Origin: an uncultured Phascolarctobacterium sp. | Lineage (GTDB): Bacteria > Bacillota > Negativicutes > Acidaminococcales > Acidaminococcaceae | Direction of reading: 5' to 3' | Length of the DNA stretch: 64,000 bases | NCBI GenBank assembly: GCA_949285135.1 | Contig: CASDXO010000008.1 | Coordinates: forward strand, 124,001 to 188,000 | Shown: positions 9,101-17,694 of the stretch, one piece after another | How the letters are laid out: each line of letters starts with the position of its first letter | How positions within the stretch are numbered: the first letter of the stretch is position 1 | Position numbers and translations under genes: made by a program | The notes under the pieces: model-generated | Database searches by the model: none | Told to the model about the DNA's origin: nothing | Seen by the model: the letters and a program-made list of their open reading frames with translations, nothing else

Positions 9101-11632
9101 CTACTCATGCTTAAAAAAACGCTCTTCTATTTCCTGACGGGACATGATAACTTCTCGTGGCTTACTGCCTGCTGATTGACCAACGATGCCAAGTTCCTCC
9201 ATCATATCTACAAGACGCGCTGCTCTGGTATATCCAATTCTGAATCTACGCTGCAACATGGAAGACGATGCCTGCCCCATATCTAAAACCAGCTGAACAG
9301 CATCTTCAAATAATTCGTCTTCATAATAATCATTGCCATTACTTTCACTGACACTGTTATTTTTATTTTCACATTCTAAAGCCTGCGTTGTAACTTCTTC
9401 ACTGTAATTTACAGGTATGGACTGTTTAACGATAAAGTCAACAATTCTATTCAACTCAGCATCACTGACAAACGCACCCTGCACACGTACCGGTTTATTA
9501 TACCCGATTGGATAAAATAGCATGTCACCTTTACCAAGAAGTTTCTCTGCTCCGCCCATATCTAATATGGTACGCGAGTCAGTTTGTGAAGAAACGGCAA
9601 AAGCTATCCTGGAAGGAATATTGGCTTTAACAATACCGGTAATTACATCTACCGACGGTCGTTGCGTTGCCAGAATAAGGTGAATACCAGCAGCACGTGC
9701 TTTCTGCGCCAGTCGCAAAATGGCATCTTCCACATCAACCTTAGCTACCATCATAAGGTCAGATAATTCGTCAATTATAATTACTATGAACGGCATTTTT
9801 TCTTCTGCCTGCTGATTGTAACTGTTAATTTCACGTACATGGCTATCAGCAAACATTTTATATCTGCGTTCCATTTCGGCAACGGCCCAGTGCAACGCTG
9901 ATGCAGCTTTTTTGGCATCAGTAACAACAGGCGTCAGCAAGTGTGGAATTCCGTTATAATTTGACAGTTCAACCACTTTAGGGTCAACAAGTATGAGCTT
10001 AACTTCTGTTGGGCTTGCTTTATATAACAGCCCGGTAATAATGGTATTTATGCATACGGATTTACCGGAACCTGTAGAACCGGCTACCAGTAAATGTGGC
10101 ATTTTTGCTAAATCAGCCGTAATGATATTACCGCTGATATCTTTACCAAGACCGATGCAGAGCTTCGATTCAGCATTTTGTACTGTGCAATTATCAACTA
10201 CTTCCCGGAAATATACAGGGTCATTTTTTATGTTAGGTACCTCTATACCTATAGCTGCTTTTCCTGGAATAGGCGCTTCTATACGTACTCCGGATGCTGC
10301 CAGCTTCAATGCTATATCATCTGCAAGGTTTACAACGGAACTTACCTTAACACCCGGAGCAGGTTCAAGCTCAAATCTGGTAACGGAAGGGCCTCTGGTT
10401 ACCGCAACAACTTTGGCTTTGACCTTAAAATCAGCAAGAGTCTGTTCTAATATGGAACACTGATGCATAATATCATTTTCGTAAGAAACAGGATCCGTAA
10501 GCTTAGGAACATCAAGTAATTCAAAATGCGGAAATCTGTAGTCGCATCCCTGCTGTACAGATTCCGGCAACCTGTTTTGCGTCAAATTTACATTCTCTGC
10601 AGAACAATTACTTTGATATTGCTTTTCAGCACTGTCATAAATAGTTACGTCGACATGTTCTTCAACCGGGGTAATTGTTTCCACTGCATTACTTGCAGCA
10701 GGTTGCACCTGTGCCTGCTGCCGATAGTCCCGATAAGGATTATGTACAATTATATTATCACTCTTTTTATAAGAGTCTTCCTGTAATGACTCAGGCTTTT
10801 CTGCTCTAACTTTTGCTTCGTAATCAATGATGGGACGAACAATAACTGGTTTGCTTTCCTGTTCCCATTCAGGTAATTCTACAGGATTTTCTCTGATGGC
10901 TTCCTGTACTTCCTTTTTTTCATAAACATTTTTATGACCGAAATTTAATATACGTTTAAATGAACGTTTATTATTTATGCCGTCCGTAAAAGCAGCAAAC
11001 TCCTCCTGATTATATATGCTTCCTGATTTATCTGAAGACTTTTTCAGCGGTATGTGATTTACCTTGAATATTTTTCGTTCCTGCGGTTCTGTCATATGCT
11101 GATGTGAAGCATCATGGTTTATATCTTTGTTCTTTTTAAAAAGCTTGTTCACGATACTTTTTACAGGCATAACAGTATATATTAATACGAACCAGCCAAG
11201 AGCCAGAATAATCCAAGTACCTGTCATACCGCTGATGCGATGCAATGGTAAAACAATAATTCCACCGATAAGGCCGCCGCCGTTTAACATCTGTTGGGGA
11301 TAAAGTTCTTCGTTCACCGGCACGAAAATATTATGCGCTGTAGCCAGCAGACACAGCACAAATAATAATAAAGCACACAGCCTGCCTGTGGTAAAAAAAG
11401 ATAACTTATCAGCAGCAGAAAGTTTAATTCCTGCGGCTATCAACAGAAGCGGCAGCATAAAAGCGCCTCGCCCAAAAAAATATTGCTGGAATGTGTCAAT
11501 TTCTGAGCTGAAAGGAAGAGCCAATAGACCCCAATACGACAAAAAGGCATAAAGTCCAGCTAAGCAAAAAGCTATGCCGCTGATACGTTTTAAGGCTGTA
11601 TTATTTTTTTCATTCTTTTTTTTCCTGAGCAA
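9101..11632 (-). CDS. ftsK: DNA translocase FtsK/SpoIIIE
   Basis: 843-residue septal DNA pump that clears chromosome termini at division. The N-terminus has about four transmembrane segments (for example LAGLYAFLSYWGLLALPF and LCALLLFVLCLLATA, residues 20-150). A low-complexity linker runs to about residue 385, then the alpha domain (LEPAPGVKVSSVVNL) and RecA-like motor with Walker A AGSTGSGKS near residue 515 and Walker B VIIIDELSDLM. The C-terminal gamma winged helix (MLQRRFRIGYTRAARLVDMME) would read polar DNA motifs. The apparent start is TTG at 11632 with GGAG 9 bases upstream. The gene follows RNase J by 22 bp. Length matches SpoIIIE-type rather than the much longer proteobacterial FtsK. 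Confidence 0.93.
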   Translation of the reverse strand: MLRKKKNEKNNTALKRISGIAFCLAGLYAFLSYWGLLALPFSSEIDTFQQYFFGRGAFMLPLLLIAAGIKLSAADKLSFFTTGRLCALLLFVLCLLATAHNIFVPVNEELYPQQMLNGGGLIGGIIVLPLHRISGMTGTWIILALGWFVLIYTVMPVKSIVNKLFKKNKDINHDASHQHMTEPQERKIFKVNHIPLKKSSDKSGSIYNQEEFAAFTDGINNKRSFKRILNFGHKNVYEKKEVQEAIRENPVELPEWEQESKPVIVRPIIDYEAKVRAEKPESLQEDSYKKSDNIIVHNPYRDYRQQAQVQPAASNAVETITPVEEHVDVTIYDSAEKQYQSNCSAENVNLTQNRLPESVQQGCDYRFPHFELLDVPKLTDPVSYENDIMHQCSILEQTLADFKVKAKVVAVTRGPSVTRFELEPAPGVKVSSVVNLADDIALKLAASGVRIEAPIPGKAAIGIEVPNIKNDPVYFREVVDNCTVQNAESKLCIGLGKDISGNIITADLAKMPHLLVAGSTGSGKSVCINTIITGLLYKASPTEVKLILVDPKVVELSNYNGIPHLLTPVVTDAKKAASALHWAVAEMERRYKMFADSHVREINSYNQQAEEKMPFIVIIIDELSDLMMVAKVDVEDAILRLAQKARAAGIHLILATQRPSVDVITGIVKANIPSRIAFAVSSQTDSRTILDMGGAEKLLGKGDMLFYPIGYNKPVRVQGAFVSDAELNRIVDFIVKQSIPVNYSEEVTTQALECENKNNSVSESNGNDYYEDELFEDAVQLVLDMGQASSSMLQRRFRIGYTRAARLVDMMEELGIVGQSAGSKPREVIMSRQEIEERFFKHE

Positions 11633-11654
11633 AATAACACACTCCAGATTAAAA

Positions 11655-13319
11655 TCAGATTTCCATAATAATAGGCAGAATCATGGGACGACGGCGGGTT
11701 TTTTCATACAGGAATCTGCCCAGAGAATCTCGGATGGCAGATTTAATGGAAGACCATTCAGAAACACCATTTTCTTCACATTTATCCAGTGCTGCCTGCA
11801 CTTTATCGCGTGCGTTATCCATAAGTCCTTCTGCCTCACGCACATATACAAAACCACGGGATACAATATCAGGACCTGATACGACACGACAGGTTTCTTT
11901 TTCAATTGTCACAACGACAATCATAATACCATCCTGTGAAAGCTGTCTGCGATCACGTAAAACGATATTGCCTACGTCACCGACACCGAGTCCATCAACA
12001 AGCACTTTGCCTGCAGGAATTCTGCCGGCGATACCGATGCTGTTTCTGGTCAGTTCAACAACACAGCCGTTTTCAGCAATCACAATATTTTCCTTCGGCA
12101 TACCAAGATCCTGAGCAAGGCCGGCATGTTTAATCAGATGACGATATTCGCCATGAACAGGCATAAAAAATTTCGGCCTTACAAGGTTATGCATAAGTTT
12201 AATTTCTTCGCGGCTGGCGTGGCCGGAAACATGTACGCCGTTAGATTTTTCATAGATAACATCTGCACCAAGTTTGTACAGATGATCTATTGTTCGTGCT
12301 ACAAGTTTTTCGTTGCCGGGAATAGGAGTTGCAGAGATAATGACGGTATCACCCGGCATAATATCCACTTTTTTATGGTCGTTCATTGCCATACGTGTCA
12401 AAGCAGACATAGGCTCGCCCTGACTGCCGGTAGTGATAATAACAATTTTATCAGCAGTATAGTTGTTAGTTTCGTCTATATCGATCAGCACGCCTTCAGG
12501 AGCTTTCAAATAGCCAAGTTCCAACGCAATATTAACAACATTGACCATGCTGCGGCCAATAACGGCAACTTTACGTTTATATTTTACCGCACTGTCAATA
12601 ACCTGCTGAATTCTGTGTACGTTAGATGAGAATGTAGCAACGATAATTCTGTTTTTAGCGTATCTGAATTCATCGTCAAAAGTCTGTCCCACCATCTTTT
12701 CACTTGGTGTTACGCCGGGACGTTCTGCATTAGTACTGTCTGCAAGCAATGCCAGCACGCCGCGATCGCCATATTCAGCAAATTTATTGAATTCTGTTAC
12801 CTGTCCATCAACAGGCGTATGGTCAAATTTAAAATCGCCGGTATGAATAATAGTACCAATAGGAGTATTGATTACGATTGATATTGCATCAGGGATACTG
12901 TGATTTACACGGATAAATTCAAGGTTAAATGCTCCGGCCTTTACTTTGTCACCGGGCTTAATAATATGCATTCCTTCTGAGGAAACACCATTTTCTTTCA
13001 AGCGTCCTTCAAGAATACCAAGAGTAAGCGCAGTACCGTAAACGGGAACATCTATTTGCTTCAAGACATATGGTAAAGCACCAATATGGTCTTCATGTCC
13101 ATGAGTAAGAAAAATAGCTTTTACTTTATCTTTATTTTCAATCAGATAGGTAAAATCAGGAATGACCAAATCAATGCCCAGCATATCATCTTCCGGGAAC
13201 ATAAGACCTGCATCAATAAGGATAATATCCTCTCCATATTTAAATACGGTCATATTTTTACCGATTTCACCCAAGCCTCCAAGAGGAATAATTTGAACTT
13301 TACTTTGATTTTTTGCCAA
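11655..13319 (-). CDS. rnj: Ribonuclease J
   Basis: 554-residue metallo-beta-lactamase fold RNase with endonuclease and 5'-to-3' exonuclease activity in mRNA turnover, as known for the family. The zinc motif H73-G-H75-E-D77-H78 (LTHGHEDHIG) is intact. The beta-CASP part (STNAERPG, VATFSSNVHRIQQ, TTGSQGEPMSALTRM, HVSGHASREE, PVHGEYRH) is complete, followed by a C-terminal domain. The start is a TTG at 13319, 9 bases after GGAGGTG and a run of T. A TRAP transporter operon lies upstream behind a terminator, and a promoter-like sequence sits at 13400-13427. Only one paralogue is visible, so J1 versus J2 is not assigned. Confidence 0.95.
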   Translation of the reverse strand: MAKNQSKVQIIPLGGLGEIGKNMTVFKYGEDIILIDAGLMFPEDDMLGIDLVIPDFTYLIENKDKVKAIFLTHGHEDHIGALPYVLKQIDVPVYGTALTLGILEGRLKENGVSSEGMHIIKPGDKVKAGAFNLEFIRVNHSIPDAISIVINTPIGTIIHTGDFKFDHTPVDGQVTEFNKFAEYGDRGVLALLADSTNAERPGVTPSEKMVGQTFDDEFRYAKNRIIVATFSSNVHRIQQVIDSAVKYKRKVAVIGRSMVNVVNIALELGYLKAPEGVLIDIDETNNYTADKIVIITTGSQGEPMSALTRMAMNDHKKVDIMPGDTVIISATPIPGNEKLVARTIDHLYKLGADVIYEKSNGVHVSGHASREEIKLMHNLVRPKFFMPVHGEYRHLIKHAGLAQDLGMPKENIVIAENGCVVELTRNSIGIAGRIPAGKVLVDGLGVGDVGNIVLRDRRQLSQDGIMIVVVTIEKETCRVVSGPDIVSRGFVYVREAEGLMDNARDKVQAALDKCEENGVSEWSSIKSAIRDSLGRFLYEKTRRRPMILPIIMEI

Positions 13320-13399
13320 AAAAAAACACCTCCAAATTTTTAGTTACGTACAAATATATAATTGATTACAATATTGTGCCCGAACCACACTTACTCTTC

Positions 13400-13427
13400 A
13401 TTATATTATACACTAAATATTATACAA
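13400..13427 (-). promoter_or_regulatory. Likely sigma-70 promoter of the rnj-ftsK operon
   Basis: On the minus strand, TTGTAT at 13422-13427 and TATAAT at 13400-13405 are separated by 16 bases. Initiation would fall about 75 bases ahead of the RNase J start. The surroundings are very AT-rich, and a second TATAAT at 13405-13410 overlaps, so the exact -10 is uncertain. Confidence 0.45.
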
Positions 13428-13461
13428 AAAAAATAGAAAACTATATTTTTTATAAAATATT

Positions 13462-13505
13462 GGATAAAAAGAACACCTGAACCAGTTTAACCTGATTCAG
13501 GTGTT
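13462..13505 (-). terminator. Rho-independent terminator after the TRAP permease gene
   Basis: A near-perfect stem of 13472-13485 with 13491-13505 around a 5-base loop is followed on the minus strand by TTTTT (13466-13470). It lies about 10 bases after the TRAP permease stop and separates that operon from rnj. Confidence 0.9.
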
Positions 13506-13515
13506 GAATCTTTAT

Positions 13516-15468
13516 TTATAAATCTGATTTATCATCCTGGACAATTGCACCTTTGATTTTATTGGTACGCTGCCACAGGAACGCCAGTACCAGCAAGGTT
13601 ACACCGGCAAGATCAGTAAATACCCCGGGGATAATCATGCAAATACCGCCTGCAAAGAACATCAGTCTTTGCGGGTAGTTAAGCACATTCTGACAGAAAC
13701 CAATCATTGCTATTGATGCACCCCACATACCTACAAGTGCAGTAAGTGTACTGTAAAGAATTGTGAGGCCGGTCGCATTGATCATCAGCAGTTCAGGTGA
13801 AAGTACAAAAACATAAGGAACAATAAAAGCGGCAATCGCAAGTTTTGCTGCAATAACGCCAGTTCGCATGGGGTTAGCACCGGCAATACCTGCTCCGGCA
13901 TATGCTGCTAATGCTACAGGTGGAGTTACGTCAGCAACAATACCGAAGTAAAAAGCAAACATATGAGCTGCCAAAACAGGAATACCCATCTGGATAAGCG
14001 CCGGAGCAGCGATTGTGGAAGTTATAACATAGTTTGCCGTAGTCGGAACACCCATACCTAAAATTAAGGATGTAACCATGGTAAAGAACATTGCCGGCAA
14101 CAGCTGACCACCTGAGAGATCCAGTAATGCAGTAGCGATTTTCAGGCCCACACCGGTCTTGGTAACTACACCAATGATGATGCCGGCAGTAGCGCAGGCA
14201 ATCAATACGCCCAGAACACCTTTCGAGCCATCAATAAGTCCCTGAATAATCTGTTTAAAGCTGATTCTGGTAGACTTACGCAGACATGCACACACAATAC
14301 TGAGCCCAATCGCAGCAAGTGCTGCACGCATCGGAGTATAACCACTGACAAGCAGATATATGATGACAATCAACGGAATGGCAAGATGGCCTTTTTCCAT
14401 AAACAATGTTTTGAACTTAGGCAATTCTTCTCGCGGAGTACCTTTCAGTCCATATTTTTTTGCTTCATAATGTACACCAAGCCATACGCCAATATAGTAC
14501 AGTAAAGCCGGTATTACAGCGGCCTTGACAACATCAAAATACGGGACACCTACAAATTCTGCCATTAAAAATGCAGCAGCACCCATTACCGGAGGCATCA
14601 GCTGTCCGCCTGTTGATGCAGCAGCCTCTACAGCGCCGGCAAATTCAGGTCTGTAGCCGAGCTTTTTCATCATCGGAATAGTAAAAGCACCGGTACCTGC
14701 AACGTTGCCTACCGAGCTGCCGGATACTGTGCCCATAAGGCCGGAGGAAAGTACGGCTACCTTTGCGGGTCCGCCAGCTGCCCAGCCTGCAATGGCATTG
14801 GCAAGGTCAATGAAAAATTTACCGAGTCCGGTAGTTTCCAAATAAGCACCGAACAGTATGAAAAGATAAATAAAGGTTGAAGAAACACCCATAGGTGTAC
14901 CAAAAATACCTTCTGTGGTGAAAAACAAATGGTCGAACATTTCCTGAACACCAACACCGCGATGTGCTAAAATACCTGGTACATATGAACCGAAGAAAGC
15001 ATATGCCATGAAGACAAGGGCAACGGTAATCATTGGCCAGCCGACAACACGACGTGCTGCTTCAAAGACCAGTAACGTACCGATAACACCGACAATAAAA
15101 TCGGTCTCGTTATTCATACCGGCACGTTTTACCAGTTCCTGATAGTTGAGTACAATGTAAAGAGTGCTGGCTGCACCTACCAGGGCAAAAAGCACGTCTA
15201 AAGGATGCATGGAATCACGCGACCAGCTGTGACGTGCAGGATACAACAGAAAGATCAGCAAAAAGCCGAACATAAGATGAATTGCACGCTGCAAATGTGC
15301 GTCCAGAATGCCAAAGGTAGCAGTATATAACTGAAAAATTGCAAAAACAATACAAATGGCCGAAATTATAATATTCCATAAGCCTTTTAATTCTCGTTTG
15401 TCTGATTCTTTATCAAATTTTTGCAGGACTTCTTCCGCAGAAAGTTCTCTGATTTCTTTTGCAGACAT
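13516..15468 (-). CDS. TRAP transporter fused permease (4TM/12TM, TAXI type)
   Basis: 650-residue integral membrane protein in which the small (DctQ-like) and large (DctM-like) TRAP subunits are fused, the usual form in TAXI systems. The first third has about four to six helices (HLMFGFLLIFLLYPARHSW). The rest is DctM-like with glycine-rich motifs GTVSGSSVGNVAGTGAFTIP and GMGVPTTANYV. It would work with the TAXI binding protein at 16047-17015, driving uptake with an ion gradient. The ATG follows GGGGAG. The DUF1850 gene is 29 bp upstream. The substrate is unknown; C4-dicarboxylates or glutamate-like acids are typical guesses for TAXI systems. Confidence 0.93.
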   Translation of the reverse strand: MSAKEIRELSAEEVLQKFDKESDKRELKGLWNIIISAICIVFAIFQLYTATFGILDAHLQRAIHLMFGFLLIFLLYPARHSWSRDSMHPLDVLFALVGAASTLYIVLNYQELVKRAGMNNETDFIVGVIGTLLVFEAARRVVGWPMITVALVFMAYAFFGSYVPGILAHRGVGVQEMFDHLFFTTEGIFGTPMGVSSTFIYLFILFGAYLETTGLGKFFIDLANAIAGWAAGGPAKVAVLSSGLMGTVSGSSVGNVAGTGAFTIPMMKKLGYRPEFAGAVEAAASTGGQLMPPVMGAAAFLMAEFVGVPYFDVVKAAVIPALLYYIGVWLGVHYEAKKYGLKGTPREELPKFKTLFMEKGHLAIPLIVIIYLLVSGYTPMRAALAAIGLSIVCACLRKSTRISFKQIIQGLIDGSKGVLGVLIACATAGIIIGVVTKTGVGLKIATALLDLSGGQLLPAMFFTMVTSLILGMGVPTTANYVITSTIAAPALIQMGIPVLAAHMFAFYFGIVADVTPPVALAAYAGAGIAGANPMRTGVIAAKLAIAAFIVPYVFVLSPELLMINATGLTILYSTLTALVGMWGASIAMIGFCQNVLNYPQRLMFFAGGICMIIPGVFTDLAGVTLLVLAFLWQRTNKIKGAIVQDDKSDL

Positions 15469-15497
15469 TGAATAAAAACTCCCCTTTCAGAAAAAAT

Positions 15498-16037
15498 TTA
15501 GAACAAATATTCAAACCAATATTGATAACGATACATAGTTTTTATTTCAATCAAAGTTCCCTGACCATACATATCGCATAAATCATAAACCGTATTATCA
15601 TGGATTATACACGGTCTGGCCTGAACCGCAATTCGTAATTTTACCGTCTTGTACGGTCTGTTCATAATCAGCTCAAATCTGCCGTCATCAGTCTGGCTGA
15701 TTTTACCATCCACAGGAGAATAAGGAAAACCCCATCCGAATGATTCAAAACGTGTATGAGTCATTGTCAGATCATCTATACCATTAACAGTGAAATATTC
15801 TTCCACCGGCGTTTTTTCAACTGAATGTGTAAAACGGATCTGCCATCCTTCCCCTCTCTGCGTTGAAAAACTGCAAGGTTTCCTGTCACCTTCCGGTATT
15901 ATAACAGTCACTATCTGCAGAGCATACCATACAAGTATTACGGCAGCCATCAATGCGCAGAGGAAAAGGTATTTGTTTTTTAAAAAAGACCGGAAACCGG
16001 TAAAAACCGGATTCCGGTCTTTCAGGTCTTGCGTCAT
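15498..16037 (-). CDS. DUF1850 domain-containing membrane-anchored protein
   Basis: 179 residues with one N-terminal membrane anchor (residues 25-48, LFLCALMAAVILVWYALQIV) and an extracytoplasmic domain matching DUF1850 (GWQIRFTHSVEKTPVEEYF, TRFESFGWGFPY). DUF1850 proteins are commonly encoded beside TAXI TRAP transporters, as here between binding protein and permease; no biochemical role is known to me. The ATG at 16037 follows AAGG at an 8-base spacing. The first 17 codons form a strong hairpin plus T run (see terminator at 15981-16021). If that hairpin is only a terminator, the real start could be an internal codon near the membrane segment, though no ribosome site is visible there. Confidence 0.82.
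   Translation of the reverse strand: MTQDLKDRNPVFTGFRSFLKNKYLFLCALMAAVILVWYALQIVTVIIPEGDRKPCSFSTQRGEGWQIRFTHSVEKTPVEEYFTVNGIDDLTMTHTRFESFGWGFPYSPVDGKISQTDDGRFELIMNRPYKTVKLRIAVQARPCIIHDNTVYDLCDMYGQGTLIEIKTMYRYQYWFEYLF
15981..16021 (-). terminator. Terminator-like hairpin inside the start of the DUF1850 gene
   Basis: On the minus strand, GACCGGAATCCGG (16007-16019) can pair with CCGGTTTCCGGTC (15988-16000) with a single mismatch across a TTTTTA loop, followed by TTTTTT (15982-15987). This is a textbook intrinsic terminator shape, placed 26-66 bases after the TAXI binding-protein stop and overlapping codons 6-19 of the DUF1850 frame. It would let the binding protein be made in excess of the permease. 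Confidence 0.75.
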
Positions 16038-16046
16038 TGCAAAGCC

Positions 16047-17015
16047 TTATTTTTCTTTCAGGAATTTATCTGCGCCGGGTGCAAGATCAATGGACATACC
16101 TTCAAGAGCAGTTGCCTTGGAAATTACATTTGCTGCGGAGTGAGCTGCTTTCAGACGATCAAGGTTATTGAAAATAGCCTTGGTGATGTCATAGGCAGTA
16201 TTGGCATCCATTTTATCGGTAACTGCCAGCATGCAGCGTACTGCAACTGCGGGAACATTATCGCTCTGTTTTGCATAGGTATTAGCATTGATGGTTACTT
16301 TGGTGTAGAACGGATATTTTTTAATCAAAGCATCAGCTTTATCGCTATCTACAGGAACCAATACGATTTCATTTTGAGTAGCAATATCCTGAATTGCTGC
16401 AGTAGGATGACCTGCAGTAACAAATGCAGCGTCAACATTGCCGTCTTTCAGTGCACTGGAAGCTTCGCCAAAAGACAGATACTGAGCATCAATATCTTTG
16501 TAGGTCATGCCATATACTTCCAGAATCTGGCGGGCATTGGCTTCAGTACCGGAACCAGCAGCACCTACAGCAATACGTTTGCCTTTGAAATCAGCAATAG
16601 ATTTAATGCCAGATTTTTTCAATGTTACGATTTGAATAGTTTCAGGATACAGGGTTGCAATGCCCTGCAAGCCATTAACTTTTTTATCTTTAAACATTTC
16701 AGTGCCGTTAGCAGCATAATAAGCAATATCGTTTTGCACAAAGGCAATTTCAACTTTGCCCTGCTGAAGCAGGTTGATATTTGCTACAGCAGCACCGGTA
16801 GATTGAGCAGAAGCGTTGCAGCCAGGAATATTCTTGTTAAGAATATCGGCAATGGCACCACCTAAAGGGAAATATGTACCGGAAGTACCACCGGTAGCAA
16901 TATTAATGAATTTTTGTGCTGCAGGTTTCTTATCTCCGTCGTTTCCACCGCCGCAACCGGAAATCATGACTGCCAGCATCATGATACCCATGAGAAAAGC
17001 TAATAGTTTTTTCAT
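16047..17015 (-). CDS. TAXI family TRAP transporter solute-binding lipoprotein
   Basis: 322-residue substrate-binding subunit. The N-terminus is a lipoprotein signal (MLAVMISGCGGG, lipid cysteine near residue 21). The mature domain shows TAXI hallmarks: FINIATGGTSGTYFPLGGAIAD, EIAFVQNDIAYYA and RIAVGAAGSGTEANARQIL. It binds ligand outside the cytoplasmic membrane and delivers it to the fused permease encoded downstream. The ATG follows AAGGAGGGG. It is the first gene of the three-gene transporter unit, and the hairpin 26 bases after its stop suggests it is the most abundant product. Confidence 0.95.
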   Translation of the reverse strand: MKKLLAFLMGIMMLAVMISGCGGGNDGDKKPAAQKFINIATGGTSGTYFPLGGAIADILNKNIPGCNASAQSTGAAVANINLLQQGKVEIAFVQNDIAYYAANGTEMFKDKKVNGLQGIATLYPETIQIVTLKKSGIKSIADFKGKRIAVGAAGSGTEANARQILEVYGMTYKDIDAQYLSFGEASSALKDGNVDAAFVTAGHPTAAIQDIATQNEIVLVPVDSDKADALIKKYPFYTKVTINANTYAKQSDNVPAVAVRCMLAVTDKMDANTAYDITKAIFNNLDRLKAAHSAANVISKATALEGMSIDLAPGADKFLKEK

Positions 17016-17229
17016 AAAAATCCCCTCCTTAATAATTGCATATGCGCTAAATTAAAAATCTTTGGGCAGCATATTTACAGTGTTATTTTTTCGTGGAAAA
17101 ATAAAAAAATCCTGCTTAAATATTCAAATTACTGTATGTATACAAAATACTTTTCTTGTTTTGCTTATTTGTGTTTAATATGTAACATAAAGATAACTTT
17201 TTTCTTTCTTTTTTACTCTTTCTTTTCTT

Positions 17230-17258
17230 TTGCCTAAAAAGATTGTTTATGTTAAAAT
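17230..17258 (+). promoter_or_regulatory. Likely promoter of the EF-hand-like small protein gene
   Basis: TTGCCT at 17230-17235 and TAAAAT at 17253-17258 are separated by 17 bases. AAGGAG follows at 17275-17280, ahead of the ATG at 17292. A polypyrimidine tract (17197-17231, one interrupting A) lies directly upstream. Confidence 0.5.
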
Positions 17259-17291
17259 AAAAAGTAAATTTGTTAAGGAGTGTGTAAAAAT

Positions 17292-17651
17292 ATGAGTTCT
17301 GGAGCTTATACATTACGTTTGGCACGTACTCTGTATAATGAAGTTTATCGTGCCATGCTTTATAACGAAAATCAGCAGCCTATTGCCAAACTGCGCGTTG
17401 TTCCTAATATTCCCATGGATCGCAGCCAGGTTCCTGAAGATGCACCTGTAGTACCTGCTTTCCTGCTTGTAATTGTTGATGATGCAGATATCAATAAAGA
17501 CAACCTTATTGATTTTGAAGAACGCGCTTCCTATGCTTTACTGAAACGCTTTTCTACCGAAGTAATCAGCTTTCAGCATTGCCAATTCTATTATCCTTCT
17601 CCGGCATTTATTTTTGAACAGCCGGATGCAGTTAATAACCCTGTAATGTAA
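17292..17651 (+). CDS. Small conserved-type protein with an EF-hand-like loop
   Basis: 119 residues from the ATG at 17292, 11 bases after AAGGAG; an upstream in-frame GTG overlaps that site and is rejected. I do not recognise the family. Residues 66-77 (DINKDNLIDFEE) fit a canonical 12-residue EF-hand calcium loop: D1, N3, D5, I8, D9 and E12. It is flanked by a hydrophobic strand (VPAFLLVIVDDA) and a helix-like stretch (RASYALLKRFSTEV). There is no signal peptide or membrane segment, so the protein is probably cytoplasmic. One of few plus-strand genes, with its own promoter and a terminator shared with the opposing Asp23-fusion gene. Calcium binding is inference from the motif alone. Confidence 0.75.
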   Translation: MSSGAYTLRLARTLYNEVYRAMLYNENQQPIAKLRVVPNIPMDRSQVPEDAPVVPAFLLVIVDDADINKDNLIDFEERASYALLKRFSTEVISFQHCQFYYPSPAFIFEQPDAVNNPVM

Positions 17652-17657
17652 CAAAAA

Positions 17658-17690
17658 AGCACTTAAGATTATAATAAAATCTTAAGTGCT
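17658..17690. terminator. Bidirectional intrinsic terminator
   Basis: AGCACTTAAGATT (17658-17670) pairs perfectly with AATCTTAAGTGCT (17678-17690). An A run precedes and a T run follows, so it works on both strands. It ends the plus-strand EF-hand gene and the minus-strand Asp23-fusion gene, whose stop abuts it. Confidence 0.92.
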
Positions 17691-17694
17691 TTTT

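Noticed and set aside
16029-16865. 278-codon plus-strand frame opposite the TAXI binding protein
   Set aside because: Antisense to a secure gene and cysteine/isoleucine/phenylalanine-rich, as expected of a shadow.
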